From: Bacteroidota bacterium
GTDB taxonomy: Bacteria; Bacteroidota; Bacteroidia; B-17B0; Aurantibacillaceae
NCBI GenBank assembly: GCA_030681615.1
Contig: JAUXSA010000195.1
Location: 1-64,000, forward strand
Length of the DNA: 64,000 nucleotides
Reading direction: 5' to 3'
This document shows, one piece after another, positions 56,363 to 64,000 of the stretch; the first letter of the stretch is position 1; each line of letters opens with the position of its first letter. Below the pieces are notes generated by a model. That model was not told the DNA's origin. It saw nothing but the letters and a program-made list of their open reading frames with translations, and ran no database searches. The translations under genes were made by a program, and so were the position numbers.

Positions 56363-58315
56363 CTGCAACTGTCTGTAATCATAGTTAACTACAACGTAAA
56401 GCACTTTTTAGAACAGTGTCTTTTTTCTGTCTTTAAAGCATTAAAGAACATTAATGCAGAGGTCATAGTTGTAGACAATAACTCTGTAGATGGCTCTATA
56501 GCGCTCATAAAGGGCAAATTCCCACAAGTAAGCTTAATTGCAAATACAACCAATACAGGCTTTTCCGTTGCCAATAACCAGGGTATAAAGATCGCTAAAG
56601 GCAAATATGTCCTTTTACTTAACCCCGATACTGTTGTGCAGGAGGATACATTTGAGAAAACCCTTGCATTTATGGAAGAACATCCCGAAGCAGGAGGGTT
56701 AGGGATCAAAATGCTGGATGGGAAGGGTAATTTTTTACCCGAAAGCAAACGTGGGCTTCCAACCCCGGCGGTAGCATTTTATAAAATATTTGGACTTGCA
56801 AAATTATTTCCCGGCTCTAAAAAATTTGGTCAGTACCATTTAACATTCTTAGATAAGAATAAAACGCACCAAATAGATATTTTAAGCGGCGCTTTTATGT
56901 TAATGCGTAAAGCAGCTTTAGATAAGGTTGGTTTGCTTGATGAAACTTTTTTTATGTATGGCGAGGATATCGATCTTTCTTATCGCATTACACAAGGAGG
57001 GTATAAAAATTATTATTTTGCCGATAGTAGCATTATTCATTACAAAGGCGAAAGCACAAAAAAAAGCAGCGTTAATTATGTAATTGTGTTTTACAAAGCC
57101 ATGGCAATTTTTGCACAAAAACATTTTACACAAAATCACGCGCGCACGTTTCGCTTCTTAATTTACCTTGCCATTTATTTACGCGCAGCAGCAGCTATAA
57201 CGGCTCGCTTCATTAAACAATGGTTTTTCCCGGCAATAGATTTTACGTTGGTTTTATTAGGACTTTATCTTTGCAAGACTATTTACGAGATCAACTTTAA
57301 ACTTACGCCTAATTTTTATTCGCACGAAACACTCAACTTTTTCTTTCCCATTTATACTTTAGTCTGGATGTTCTTTGTATACCTAAGTGGCGGTTATGAC
57401 GTGCCGTTACGCCTTACCAAAGTTGTAAGAGGAGTTTTAGCAGGAACAGCTTTTATTCTGATCGTGTATTCTCTTTTACCGGAATATTATCGTTTTTCGC
57501 GTGCATTAATTTTAATTGGTTCTGCTTATACTTTAGCAATTTATTTAGTAATGCGTTTAATTTATCACGGGTTAAAAATTAAAAAATTTAAGATCGGTGG
57601 TTACAAAACAAATGCACGAATTGCAATTATTGGCAGTGAGTTAGAGTTTAACCGCGTTAACGATATCCTTAAAAAAACAAACATAAAGTCAGAATTCATT
57701 GGCTTTATAAGTAACGAGAATAATGGCATTAAGAACGAAGCCTACATTGGCCACTTTCACCAGATCAACGAAGCGATTGATGTACACCAGTTAAACGAAA
57801 TTATTTTTTGCGCAAGAGATATTTCTTCGCGGGAAATTATTGATAAAATGATAACACTGGTTACAAAAGGCGTTGAGTTTAAAATTGCCCCACCAGAAAG
57901 TCTTTCTATTATCGGCAGTAACAGTATTGATACAGCCGGCGATCTTTATGTGATAGATGTAAACAATGTGGGTAGACCTGAGAACAGACGTAAAAAGAGA
58001 TTATTGGATCTTATTGTGAGCGCCACTGCCCTGTTATTCTTTTGGATCTTTCTTTTTTTGCAAAAAAATAAACTTAATTTTATTGCCAACGCTTTTAAAG
58101 TTTTAGTGGGCATTTATTCATGGGTGGGTTATGGTAAAAACCCTCGTAAAGATTTGCCTTCCATTCGCCCTTCCATATTAACACCGTCCGACCTTCTTGG
58201 AGAAAACATATCCGAAGACCGCATTAACAAAGCCTTTTTAAACTACTCTAAAGATTATAAAATTGAGAATGATCTTAAAATCATTTTCTCTCAAATAAGC
58301 AATTTAGGCAGATAA
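56363..58315 (+). CDS. Family-2 glycosyltransferase fused to a membrane and nucleotide-binding-like C-terminus; probable CTG start
   Basis: 650 residues if translation starts at CTG 56363. The frame is open only from 56351 and has no ATG/GTG/TTG before 56636, yet it encodes the essential GT-A start QLSVIIVNYNVKHFLEQCL, VVDNNSVDGS and LLLNPDTVV. The donor and acceptor regions continue (LSGAFMLMRKAALDKVG, FFMYGEDIDLSYRI). From about residue 275 there are four membrane helices, then a Rossmann-like domain (ARIAIIGSELEFNRVNDIL, LNEIIFCARDIS) as in CapD/WbaP-type proteins. The end (RKKRLLDLIVSATALLFFWIF) resembles the start of a phosphoglycosyl transferase without its catalytic part. Probably acts in surface glycan assembly. 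Confidence 0.8.
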   Translation: MQLSVIIVNYNVKHFLEQCLFSVFKALKNINAEVIVVDNNSVDGSIALIKGKFPQVSLIANTTNTGFSVANNQGIKIAKGKYVLLLNPDTVVQEDTFEKTLAFMEEHPEAGGLGIKMLDGKGNFLPESKRGLPTPAVAFYKIFGLAKLFPGSKKFGQYHLTFLDKNKTHQIDILSGAFMLMRKAALDKVGLLDETFFMYGEDIDLSYRITQGGYKNYYFADSSIIHYKGESTKKSSVNYVIVFYKAMAIFAQKHFTQNHARTFRFLIYLAIYLRAAAAITARFIKQWFFPAIDFTLVLLGLYLCKTIYEINFKLTPNFYSHETLNFFFPIYTLVWMFFVYLSGGYDVPLRLTKVVRGVLAGTAFILIVYSLLPEYYRFSRALILIGSAYTLAIYLVMRLIYHGLKIKKFKIGGYKTNARIAIIGSELEFNRVNDILKKTNIKSEFIGFISNENNGIKNEAYIGHFHQINEAIDVHQLNEIIFCARDISSREIIDKMITLVTKGVEFKIAPPESLSIIGSNSIDTAGDLYVIDVNNVGRPENRRKKRLLDLIVSATALLFFWIFLFLQKNKLNFIANAFKVLVGIYSWVGYGKNPRKDLPSIRPSILTPSDLLGENISEDRINKAFLNYSKDYKIENDLKIIFSQISNLGR

Positions 58316-58396
58316 TTGTTAAACTTTGTTTAGGCCGGTTGTGTAAGTAAAAAAATAGACCCAACTTTAAATAAACTTCGTAAATAATCAAACTGT

Positions 58397-58843
58397 ATGA
58401 AAAAAATTATTTTACTTTTTGCAACACTATTTTCTTTTTTTGCTTTAAACGCACAACAACAAAATCCTATTACCTGGGTTGCTTCGTACAAATCAATTTC
58501 TGCAACAGAGGGCGAAATAATTATTACTCCCAAAATAGACAAAGGCTGGCACAGTTATTCTCAAAAAGTAACTGCAGACGGGCCCGTGCCAACATCTTTT
58601 AAGTTTACCCAATCAAAACAATATACATTAGTTGGTGCTGTTGAAGAAAGTAATGTACACGAAGAGTTTGATAAAGCCTTTGATGCGAAGATCTTTATAG
58701 TAACCGAAAAATCAGCTTTCAAACAAAAGGTAAAATTTGCCAAAGCAGGCTTTAGCGTAGCCCTTAAGATAGAATTTATGTGCTGCAACGATCAAATGTG
58801 TCTACCCCCCAAAACAACCGACCTAACTGTTAAGGTGCAATAA
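58397..58843 (+). CDS. Stand-alone DsbD alpha-domain (nDsbD-like) periplasmic protein
   Basis: 148 residues with a signal peptide (MKKIILLFATLFSFFALNAQ). The mature part is an immunoglobulin-like DsbD N-terminal domain: GWHSYSQKVTADGPVPTSFKF, then FMCCNDQMCLPPKTTDLTV, where two cysteines match the redox pair of nDsbD and an extra adjacent cysteine is present. It parallels residues about 40-170 of the DsbD encoded 49 bases downstream. It probably receives electrons from DsbD and passes them to periplasmic substrates. Confidence 0.85.
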   Translation: MKKIILLFATLFSFFALNAQQQNPITWVASYKSISATEGEIIITPKIDKGWHSYSQKVTADGPVPTSFKFTQSKQYTLVGAVEESNVHEEFDKAFDAKIFIVTEKSAFKQKVKFAKAGFSVALKIEFMCCNDQMCLPPKTTDLTVKVQ

Positions 58844-58891
58844 AAAAATAATAGTATTTTTACCTTGTCATCTTATTTTAAATATTTCATT

Positions 58892-61018
58892 ATGAAAAGA
58901 TTTTTAACGGTTTTGTCTTTTGTTATTATTGCATCCTGTTCTTACGGAGGAGATAAAAAAGTTGATGATTCAAAAACTACCCTCCCAATAAAAACCGTAA
59001 CCGCTAATCAAAATAAACAGTACGTTACCTGGACATATTCGCTAAAGAAGATAAGCGCAGATGAATTTGAATTGACCTTTAAAGCTAAAATAGAACCAAC
59101 CTGGCATTTGTATTCACAAATAGAAACACCAGACGGACCTTTACCAACTTATTTTGAATTTGAAAAATCTAAAGACTATAAATTAATTGGAAAGGTTATT
59201 GAGCCAAAACCTATTGAACATGCAGAACCGGTTTTTGATAACCAGGTGATGCGTTATTTTGAGAACAGCGCCACATTCAAACAAAAAATTAAAGCACTTA
59301 CAAATAAACCATTTACAATAAAAGGATTTATTGATGGTATGGCGTGTAACGAAACGCAGTGCCAAAAATTTTCGCCAACATTTGATTTTAGTTTTAAAAT
59401 AGAAGGTGCAGAAGTTACCGCAACGACTACGACAGAAACAACTGTTGCGGCAACAGAAACGCTAACAACTGATACCACTCAGCAAATTGCTGCAGTTGAA
59501 AATACGGTTGCCGTAAATAGCAATACTAATGAACCAAAAATTTCGGCCCCGCCAACTGAAAAAACCGAGAAAAGAACTTATTGGGGATTGTTTATTGCCG
59601 GCTTTCTTGGCGGATTAGCAGCATTGCTTACACCTTGCGTATTTCCAATGATACCAATGACCGTTAGTTTTTTTACAAAACAAAGTAAAACAAAAGCAGC
59701 AGGAATTCGCAACGCATTTATTTATGCTATTTCCATTATCGCTATTTACATTGCATTGGGCTTAGGTGTTACATTAATTTTTGGCGCCGACGCCATGAAC
59801 AATCTCGCAACAAACGTCTGGTTCAATCTCGCATTTTTTGTTCTGTTAGTTGTATTTGCAATTTCTTTTTTAGGCGCATTCGAAATTACGCTGCCTTCGG
59901 GTTTTGTAAATAAGATGGATGCAAAATCTGATAAAGGTGGATTGATTGGTATCTTTTTTATGGCCTTTACTTTAGGTTTAGTTTCATTCTCTTGCACCGG
60001 ACCCATTATTGGAACACTGCTTGTGCAAGCCGCCTCAACGGGCGCTTTAGCGGGACCATTTTTTGGTATGTTTGGTTTTTCGTTAGCGCTTGCTTTACCA
60101 TTTGGTTTGTTTGCGGCGTTCCCGGGTTGGTTAAACTCTTTACCAAAATCAGGTGGTTGGTTAAACTCTGTAAAAGTTGTTTTAGGCTTTTTAGAATTAG
60201 CACTTGCTATGAAATTTTTATCGAATGCCGATCTTGTTGTGCAAGCAGGAATTTTAACGAGAGAATTATTTTTAGTTATCTGGATCGTGATCTTCGCTTT
60301 ATTAGGTGGTTACTTAATGGGCTGGTTCAAACTATCGCACGACAGTGAAATGAAATATGTTTCGGTGCCGCGTTTAATGATGGCCATTTTAGTTTTCTCT
60401 TTTACCGTTTATTTAATTCCCGGTTTATGGGGGGCGCCTTTAAAATTAATTAGTGGTTTTCCTCCTCCTGATTTTTATAGTGAATCGCCTGAAGGTTTTG
60501 GTGGCAGAAAAGCAGAAGTAACTTCCGGAAATGCAACACATGAAGATCTGCCGGAACACGCGCATCGCGGACCAAACGGCATTCCTGCATTTGATGATTA
60601 TGTTTTAGCATTGGCGCACGCCAAAAAAGTAAATAAACCGTTACTAATAGATTTTACCGGTTGGGCTTGCGTAAATTGTCGTAAGATGGAAGGACAGGTT
60701 TGGAGCGACTCGGATGTAAAACGGAAATTAAGTAAAGATTTTGTTTTAGTTTCTCTTTACGTAGATGATAAAAAGAAACTTCCTAAAGAGCTACAGGTTG
60801 AGGTAACATGGAATGGATCAAAACGTACATTATCTTCGGTTGGTGACAGGTGGAGTTATTTGCAAAACACAAAATACATGTCGAGCACACAACCACAGTA
60901 TTGGATAATTGATGGCGACGAAAATCATTACAGCGATTCTACGAGCTACGATCCTGATATCGCAAAATACATTCAGTGGTTGGATAAGGGCTTGGAAAAG
61001 TTTAAGGCGAAGAAATAG
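58892..61018 (+). CDS. dsbD: Thiol:disulfide interchange protein DsbD
   Basis: 708 residues from the ATG at 58892, chosen over the TTG at 58865 because it gives MKRFLTVLSFVIIASC with a lipobox-like cysteine. It has an N-terminal nDsbD domain (WHLYSQIETPDGPLPTYFEFE, MACNETQCQ), a threonine-rich linker, and a transmembrane domain of about eight helices with the redox cysteines in LTPCVFPMIPMTVSFF and VSFSCTGPIIGTLL. The C-terminal thioredoxin domain has DFTGWACVNCRKMEGQVW (CVNC). It carries electrons from cytoplasmic thioredoxin to the periplasm. A long loop (ESPEGFGGRKAE) precedes the thioredoxin domain, as in Bacteroidota relatives. Confidence 0.93.
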   Translation: MKRFLTVLSFVIIASCSYGGDKKVDDSKTTLPIKTVTANQNKQYVTWTYSLKKISADEFELTFKAKIEPTWHLYSQIETPDGPLPTYFEFEKSKDYKLIGKVIEPKPIEHAEPVFDNQVMRYFENSATFKQKIKALTNKPFTIKGFIDGMACNETQCQKFSPTFDFSFKIEGAEVTATTTTETTVAATETLTTDTTQQIAAVENTVAVNSNTNEPKISAPPTEKTEKRTYWGLFIAGFLGGLAALLTPCVFPMIPMTVSFFTKQSKTKAAGIRNAFIYAISIIAIYIALGLGVTLIFGADAMNNLATNVWFNLAFFVLLVVFAISFLGAFEITLPSGFVNKMDAKSDKGGLIGIFFMAFTLGLVSFSCTGPIIGTLLVQAASTGALAGPFFGMFGFSLALALPFGLFAAFPGWLNSLPKSGGWLNSVKVVLGFLELALAMKFLSNADLVVQAGILTRELFLVIWIVIFALLGGYLMGWFKLSHDSEMKYVSVPRLMMAILVFSFTVYLIPGLWGAPLKLISGFPPPDFYSESPEGFGGRKAEVTSGNATHEDLPEHAHRGPNGIPAFDDYVLALAHAKKVNKPLLIDFTGWACVNCRKMEGQVWSDSDVKRKLSKDFVLVSLYVDDKKKLPKELQVEVTWNGSKRTLSSVGDRWSYLQNTKYMSSTQPQYWIIDGDENHYSDSTSYDPDIAKYIQWLDKGLEKFKAKK

Positions 61019-61062
61019 CTTTTCCTAATTAATGTCACTTCTAGTAGCCGACATTAGGGCGC

Positions 61063-61136
61063 GTATCGAGACGTGTATTAAAAATGCAGTTCTCGATACA
61101 ATTTTTTGCAAGAGGCAATGCAAAAAATAACTCGAA
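61063..61136. repeat. REP-like double hairpin
   Basis: GTATCGAGA (61063-61071) pairs perfectly with TCTCGATAC (61091-61099), and ATTTTTTGCA (61101-61110) pairs perfectly with TGCAAAAAAT (61119-61128); CTCGAAC follows. The cluster fills the gap between convergent dsbD and the minus-strand genes and may also terminate transcription. Similar sequences are often dispersed in this phylum. Confidence 0.6.
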
Positions 61137-61148
61137 CTAACAGGGAAG

Positions 61149-61691
61149 CTACTTGCCCAACAACTTCGAGAGAATATAATTCCCGTCAATTACCAATTGC
61201 TTAAAATCTTTTTTTGTTTTAATAATTAGCTGGTTGGTATTGTATTTTGTAATAGCGTAATCGTACTCAATAGCTTCTTTGCCTTTTTTCTCAAGCGCAA
61301 TAAGATATTTAAGATCTTTATCGCTTAAAACAAAAGCCCTTTCTTTTTTAAATTCCCAGTAAGGTTTCTCTCTTATTTTTAAAGCGGAGAATTTTCTGTT
61401 TGGAAAAACAGTCAACGACGAGGCATAATAATTTACAGAATAATTATCTGCATTCTTTTTCACCACAAACTTTTCGGTAATGGTATAGCGTTGAGGTTTG
61501 CCTGTAAGTGTTTGTCCCGATGCTGTAGAAAGTTGTTGTACCGCTTCTTCTACATGACATTGGTAATAAGTAATAGAATCACCAACGTTTAAACTTTTTA
61601 ATATACTGTTGTTTGGAATAACAATAGAATCATTCTGCGCCAGGAATATGGAACCAGAAACAAGAAACAATATCAGGAACAGTTTTCTCAT
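61149..61691 (-). CDS. Exported protein of unknown function
   Basis: 180 residues with a signal peptide ([19 protein letters not shown]). No recognised domain. It contains a cysteine in [15 protein letters not shown], a mid-protein stretch rich in beta character ([26 protein letters not shown]) and a lysine-rich C-terminus ([26 protein letters not shown]). The start overlaps the purT stop by four bases (ATGA), so it is expressed with purT, though a shared role is not evident. Confidence 0.7.
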   Translation of the reverse strand: MRKLFLILFLVSGSIFLAQNDSIVIPNNSILKSLNVGDSITYYQCHVEEAVQQLSTASGQTLTGKPQRYTITEKFVVKKNADNYSVNYYASSLTVFPNRKFSALKIREKPYWEFKKERAFVLSDKDLKYLIALEKKGKEAIEYDYAITKYNTNQLIIKTKKDFKQLVIDGNYILSKLLGK

Positions 61692-62863
61692 TTATGAACT
61701 ACCTCAATTTGTTTGGAGAGCGCAATCGCTTTTTCTTTTGTTTTAGTTACGTCAGAAGTTGTTGCATCGTTACATAATACAACTGCCATTCTTCTGTAAG
61801 GACGCGTTGTGGGTTTACCAAAAACTTTTACATCTGTATTTGTATTCTCTAACACTTTTTCTATGCCTTTAAAGTCCGGCTGCGCGCCTTCTTTACTCGC
61901 TAATACAACTGCAGAGGCACCGTTTTTTATCAATTCAATATTTGGAATAGGTAAACCTAAAATAGCGCGCGCGTGTAATTCAAACTCGTTATAATTTTGT
62001 GTGTTGGCTAAGGTCACCATTCCTGTGTCGTGCGGACGCGGAGATAATTCGCTAAAGTAAATGCCTTTTTGTGTAAGGAAAAATTCTATGCCCCATATCC
62101 CATAACCTGTTAAAGCCTTGGTAACTTTCTCGGCCATTTGCTGCGCTTCTTTAAGATCTTTGTCACTTATCGCACACGGCTGCCAACTTTCCTGATAATC
62201 GCCGCGCTCTTGCCTGTGGCCAATTGGCGGGCAAAATAAAGTGGTACCGTTTTTTTGAGTCACAGTCAATAAAGTAATTTCAGAATCAAATTTTACAAAC
62301 TCTTCAATAATAGCTTCTTTGTAATCGCCACGCGAACCATCCATGGCATAATGCCAGGCTTTCTCAACATCGGTTTCAGTTTTAATAACGCTTTGCCCTT
62401 TGCCGCTGCTACTCATTAATGGTTTTACCACGCAGGGAATTCCAATTTTTGAAACAGCATCTTTAAAAGCTTCTAAAGTTGTTGCGTATAAATAATTAGC
62501 AGTTCTTAATCCTAATTCTTTTGCTGCAAGATCGCGAATGGCTTTTCTATTCATGGTAAAGTTCGCTGCCTTAGCACTTGGCACAACGGTTATGCCTTGT
62601 TTTTCGTAATCGTAAAAACGTTCTGTTCTTATCGCTTCAATTTCAGGAACGATCAGATCGGGTTTGTGTTTGGCTACAACCTTATCCAACGCATCGCCAT
62701 CTAACATATTAATTACTTCAAAGGCTTGTGCCACCAGCATGGCCGGAGCGTTCTCATAACTATCAACGGCAATTACATATTGCCCTAAACGCTGCAAAGC
62801 AATTACAACTTCTTTACCTAACTCGCCGCTACCAAGCAGCATTACTTTTTTTTGGTACAACAT
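61688..62863 (-). CDS. purT: Formate-dependent phosphoribosylglycinamide formyltransferase PurT
   Basis: 391 residues, family length. ATP-grasp enzyme with the opening [85 protein letters not shown] and [13 protein letters not shown]. It makes formylglycinamide ribonucleotide from formate and ATP, an alternative to PurN. Together with purH it gives two purine genes in the window. Three bases after the hypothetical gene 62867-63517. Confidence 0.97.
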   Translation of the reverse strand: MLYQKKVMLLGSGELGKEVVIALQRLGQYVIAVDSYENAPAMLVAQAFEVINMLDGDALDKVVAKHKPDLIVPEIEAIRTERFYDYEKQGITVVPSAKAANFTMNRKAIRDLAAKELGLRTANYLYATTLEAFKDAVSKIGIPCVVKPLMSSSGKGQSVIKTETDVEKAWHYAMDGSRGDYKEAIIEEFVKFDSEITLLTVTQKNGTTLFCPPIGHRQERGDYQESWQPCAISDKDLKEAQQMAEKVTKALTGYGIWGIEFFLTQKGIYFSELSPRPHDTGMVTLANTQNYNEFELHARAILGLPIPNIELIKNGASAVVLASKEGAQPDFKGIEKVLENTNTDVKVFGKPTTRPYRRMAVVLCNDATTSDVTKTKEKAIALSKQIEVVHK

Positions 62864-62866
62864 AAT

Positions 62867-63517
62867 TTATTTATTAAAACCAACATCCAAATTTTCAGGA
62901 TATGAATTGTGAAATAACGCATATACACTATAGCCAATTACCAGGCCAATGGTTCCACCAATAACAGATTTAATTTTTCGCCGTTGCCGGGCCACACGCT
63001 CGTATCCTAAAATGTAAGCATCGCTTTCTACATTTTTAGGATCGCTTATGGTTTTTGCCTTTATTTTTATTTTTGGTAAACCGCTTAAAGCCATGTAACC
63101 ATAAGGCGCAACTGGTCCCCAAAAAGTTCCTGTCATTCCACCAATTACACCGGCAATACCTGCACCAATTAAACAACCGCGGGCTTTAAATCCTTTTCGC
63201 GCATCGTTCTCACCTTTCATGTACATCCACATTTCGTCACGTGTAAACCAATTACTTAAAAGCGAATCTTGTTTGTAATAATAACGTTTATCACCATTTG
63301 CAAAGCGCACCATAAAAAGCTGGTCCCACTCGTAATGAATTTTTTTGCTTGGTTTTTTTGGATCTACAATTGTAATGGCACCTAAAAGTGTATCTATAAC
63401 TTTTTCGCCAACCACCTGTCCGTTCATTAAATAAATAGTATCCTGTACTTTGGTTTGAGAAAAAGTTGGTTGAAACAAGAAACAGAAAACAAGAAACAGA
63501 AATCCCTTTTTAAGCAT
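62867..63517 (-). CDS. Exported/membrane protein of unknown function
   Basis: 216 residues from the ATG at 63515-63517 (a TTG at 63523 is in frame); signal peptide MLKKGFLFLVFCFLFQPTFSQ. The first part has a short beta unit (DTIYLMNGQVVGEKVIDT, KKIHYEWDQLFMVRFANG) seen in Bacteroidota envelope proteins. Two glycine-rich membrane segments follow (LIGAGIAGVIGGMTGTFWG and VIGGTIGLVIGYSVYALF). A TATCTTTG box (63521-63528) abuts the ATG, so either the leader is extremely short or that box is coincidental. Probably in an operon with purT. Confidence 0.7.
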   Translation of the reverse strand: MLKKGFLFLVFCFLFQPTFSQTKVQDTIYLMNGQVVGEKVIDTLLGAITIVDPKKPSKKIHYEWDQLFMVRFANGDKRYYYKQDSLLSNWFTRDEMWMYMKGENDARKGFKARGCLIGAGIAGVIGGMTGTFWGPVAPYGYMALSGLPKIKIKAKTISDPKNVESDAYILGYERVARQRRKIKSVIGGTIGLVIGYSVYALFHNSYPENLDVGFNK

Positions 63518-63561
63518 AGCCAAAGATAAAATTTTAATTATAAAGTTAGCCGATGGGGTTG

Positions 63562-64000
63562 TTAATAGTTAACCAGTTGCTCTTCTATATTTTCAGGAAT
63601 TTCCCTAAACTCGTATTGTTGGTTGCGCAATTGCGGCTCGAAACCCGCTTCGCGAATAGCATCTTGTATAGTTTTATAAGTAAAACGATGTGGCGCTCCC
63701 GCTGCGCTTACCACATTTTCTTCTATCATAATACTTCCAAAATCGTTGGCTCCTGCCTGCAAACAAATTTGCGCGGTGGCTTTACCAACGGTTAACCAGC
63801 TGGCCTGTATGTTTATGATATTAGGAAGCATGATGCGACTAAGCGCTATCATACGAATATATTCGTCAGACGTAACTGTATTTTTTACACCTTTTACACG
63901 TTTTAATAAAGTGCCGTCATCCATAAATGGCCATGGAATAAATGCTAAAAAGCCCTTTGATGTTGCAGGTTTTTGCGCTTGCACCTCACGGATCCACACT
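63562..64000 (-). CDS. mqnC: Cyclic dehypoxanthinyl futalosine synthase MqnC (C-terminal part)
   Basis: About 145 residues; the gene continues past the right edge, so the radical SAM cysteines are outside. The visible part matches MqnC: GFLAFIPWPFMDDGTLLKR, VTSDEYIRMIALSRIMLPNIINIQASWLTVGK, GANDFGSIMIEENVVSAAGAPHRF, then a final EAGFEPQLRNQQYEF. MqnC is the radical SAM cyclase of the futalosine pathway to menaquinone. This implies the organism makes menaquinone by that route. Confidence 0.92.
   Translation of the reverse strand, partial: VWIREVQAQKPATSKGFLAFIPWPFMDDGTLLKRVKGVKNTVTSDEYIRMIALSRIMLPNIINIQASWLTVGKATAQICLQAGANDFGSIMIEENVVSAAGAPHRFTYKTIQDAIREAGFEPQLRNQQYEFREIPENIEEQLVNY

Noticed and set aside
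1-64000. CRISPR arrays, restriction-modification, phage or conjugation genes
   Set aside because: None seen; no regularly spaced repeats and no cas, methylase/nuclease pair, integrase or relaxase signatures in the reading frames.

Overview
The window is a stretch of a Bacteroidota chromosome. The evidence is: low GC; Por/type IX secretion (T9SS) C-terminal sorting domains at 20222-21616, 47485-50235 and 50305-53067; a Bacteroidota-style LptD; PAS kinase/LytTR and TPR/SpoIIE regulators; few Shine-Dalgarno sequences; and repeated promoter boxes of the Bacteroidota form TAnnTTTG, sometimes with TTTG/TTG about 19-21 bases upstream. The 3' end of mqnC at the right edge indicates the futalosine route to menaquinone. 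The precise lineage cannot be read from this window.

Layout. 1-6422: the start of a PaaY-like hexapeptide protein (minus), then a four-gene plus-strand operon. It encodes a TolC-like protein fused to a GH18-like barrel, an HlyD-like adaptor, a receiver-like/TackOD1/degenerate-GGDEF protein and a processive family-2 glycosyltransferase. I read this as a synthase-dependent exopolysaccharide system with TolC/HlyD export, and it is the most interesting system here. 6459-12953: a B12-binding radical SAM protein, an OmpA-like protein, and a minus-strand operon of two TPR sensor-like proteins plus a separate SpoIIE phosphatase. 13079-17319: a dinB-dnaE translesion pair whose DnaE is short and has a damaged PHP domain. 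17320-23160: a cluster of two perfect parS sites and one degenerate one around a methyltransferase gene next to mnmG; a beta-helix T9SS protein; a thioredoxin-fold protein and rpiB; then a 483-base, about 22% GC repeat-rich gap before nadA. Together these suggest the window lies near the replication origin.

23161-33403: nadA, a MORN-repeat protein, a six-PAS histidine kinase and its LytTR response regulator, a foldback MITE-like element abutting radA, and a fused TPR-SpoIIE protein. 33405-37633: divergent N-acetylmuramoyl-L-alanine amidase and lptD. 37634-38834: REP-like palindromes, a DUF1653 gene, an NTF2-like gene, and a SAM-I riboswitch with an intrinsic terminator controlling metH. 38835-47225: metH, a DUF7793-like gene, purH, a frameshifted exported protein and kup.

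47485-55990: two tandem T9SS type B adhesin-like paralogues, an RsmB-type rRNA methyltransferase, a second DUF7793-like gene, a rhodanese and cysQ. 56008-56327: tRNA-Arg(UCU) with promoter and terminator, followed by a decayed second copy whose T-loop carries a palindrome. 56363-64000: a glycosyltransferase fusion that appears to start at CTG, a stand-alone DsbD-alpha protein and dsbD, a REP-like hairpin cluster, then a minus-strand group (hypothetical, purT, hypothetical) and the truncated mqnC.

Several genes appear to use non-ATG starts (TTG for lptD, mnmG and 54353; GTG for 47485; CTG for 56363). Some of these lie only a few bases downstream of a promoter box.
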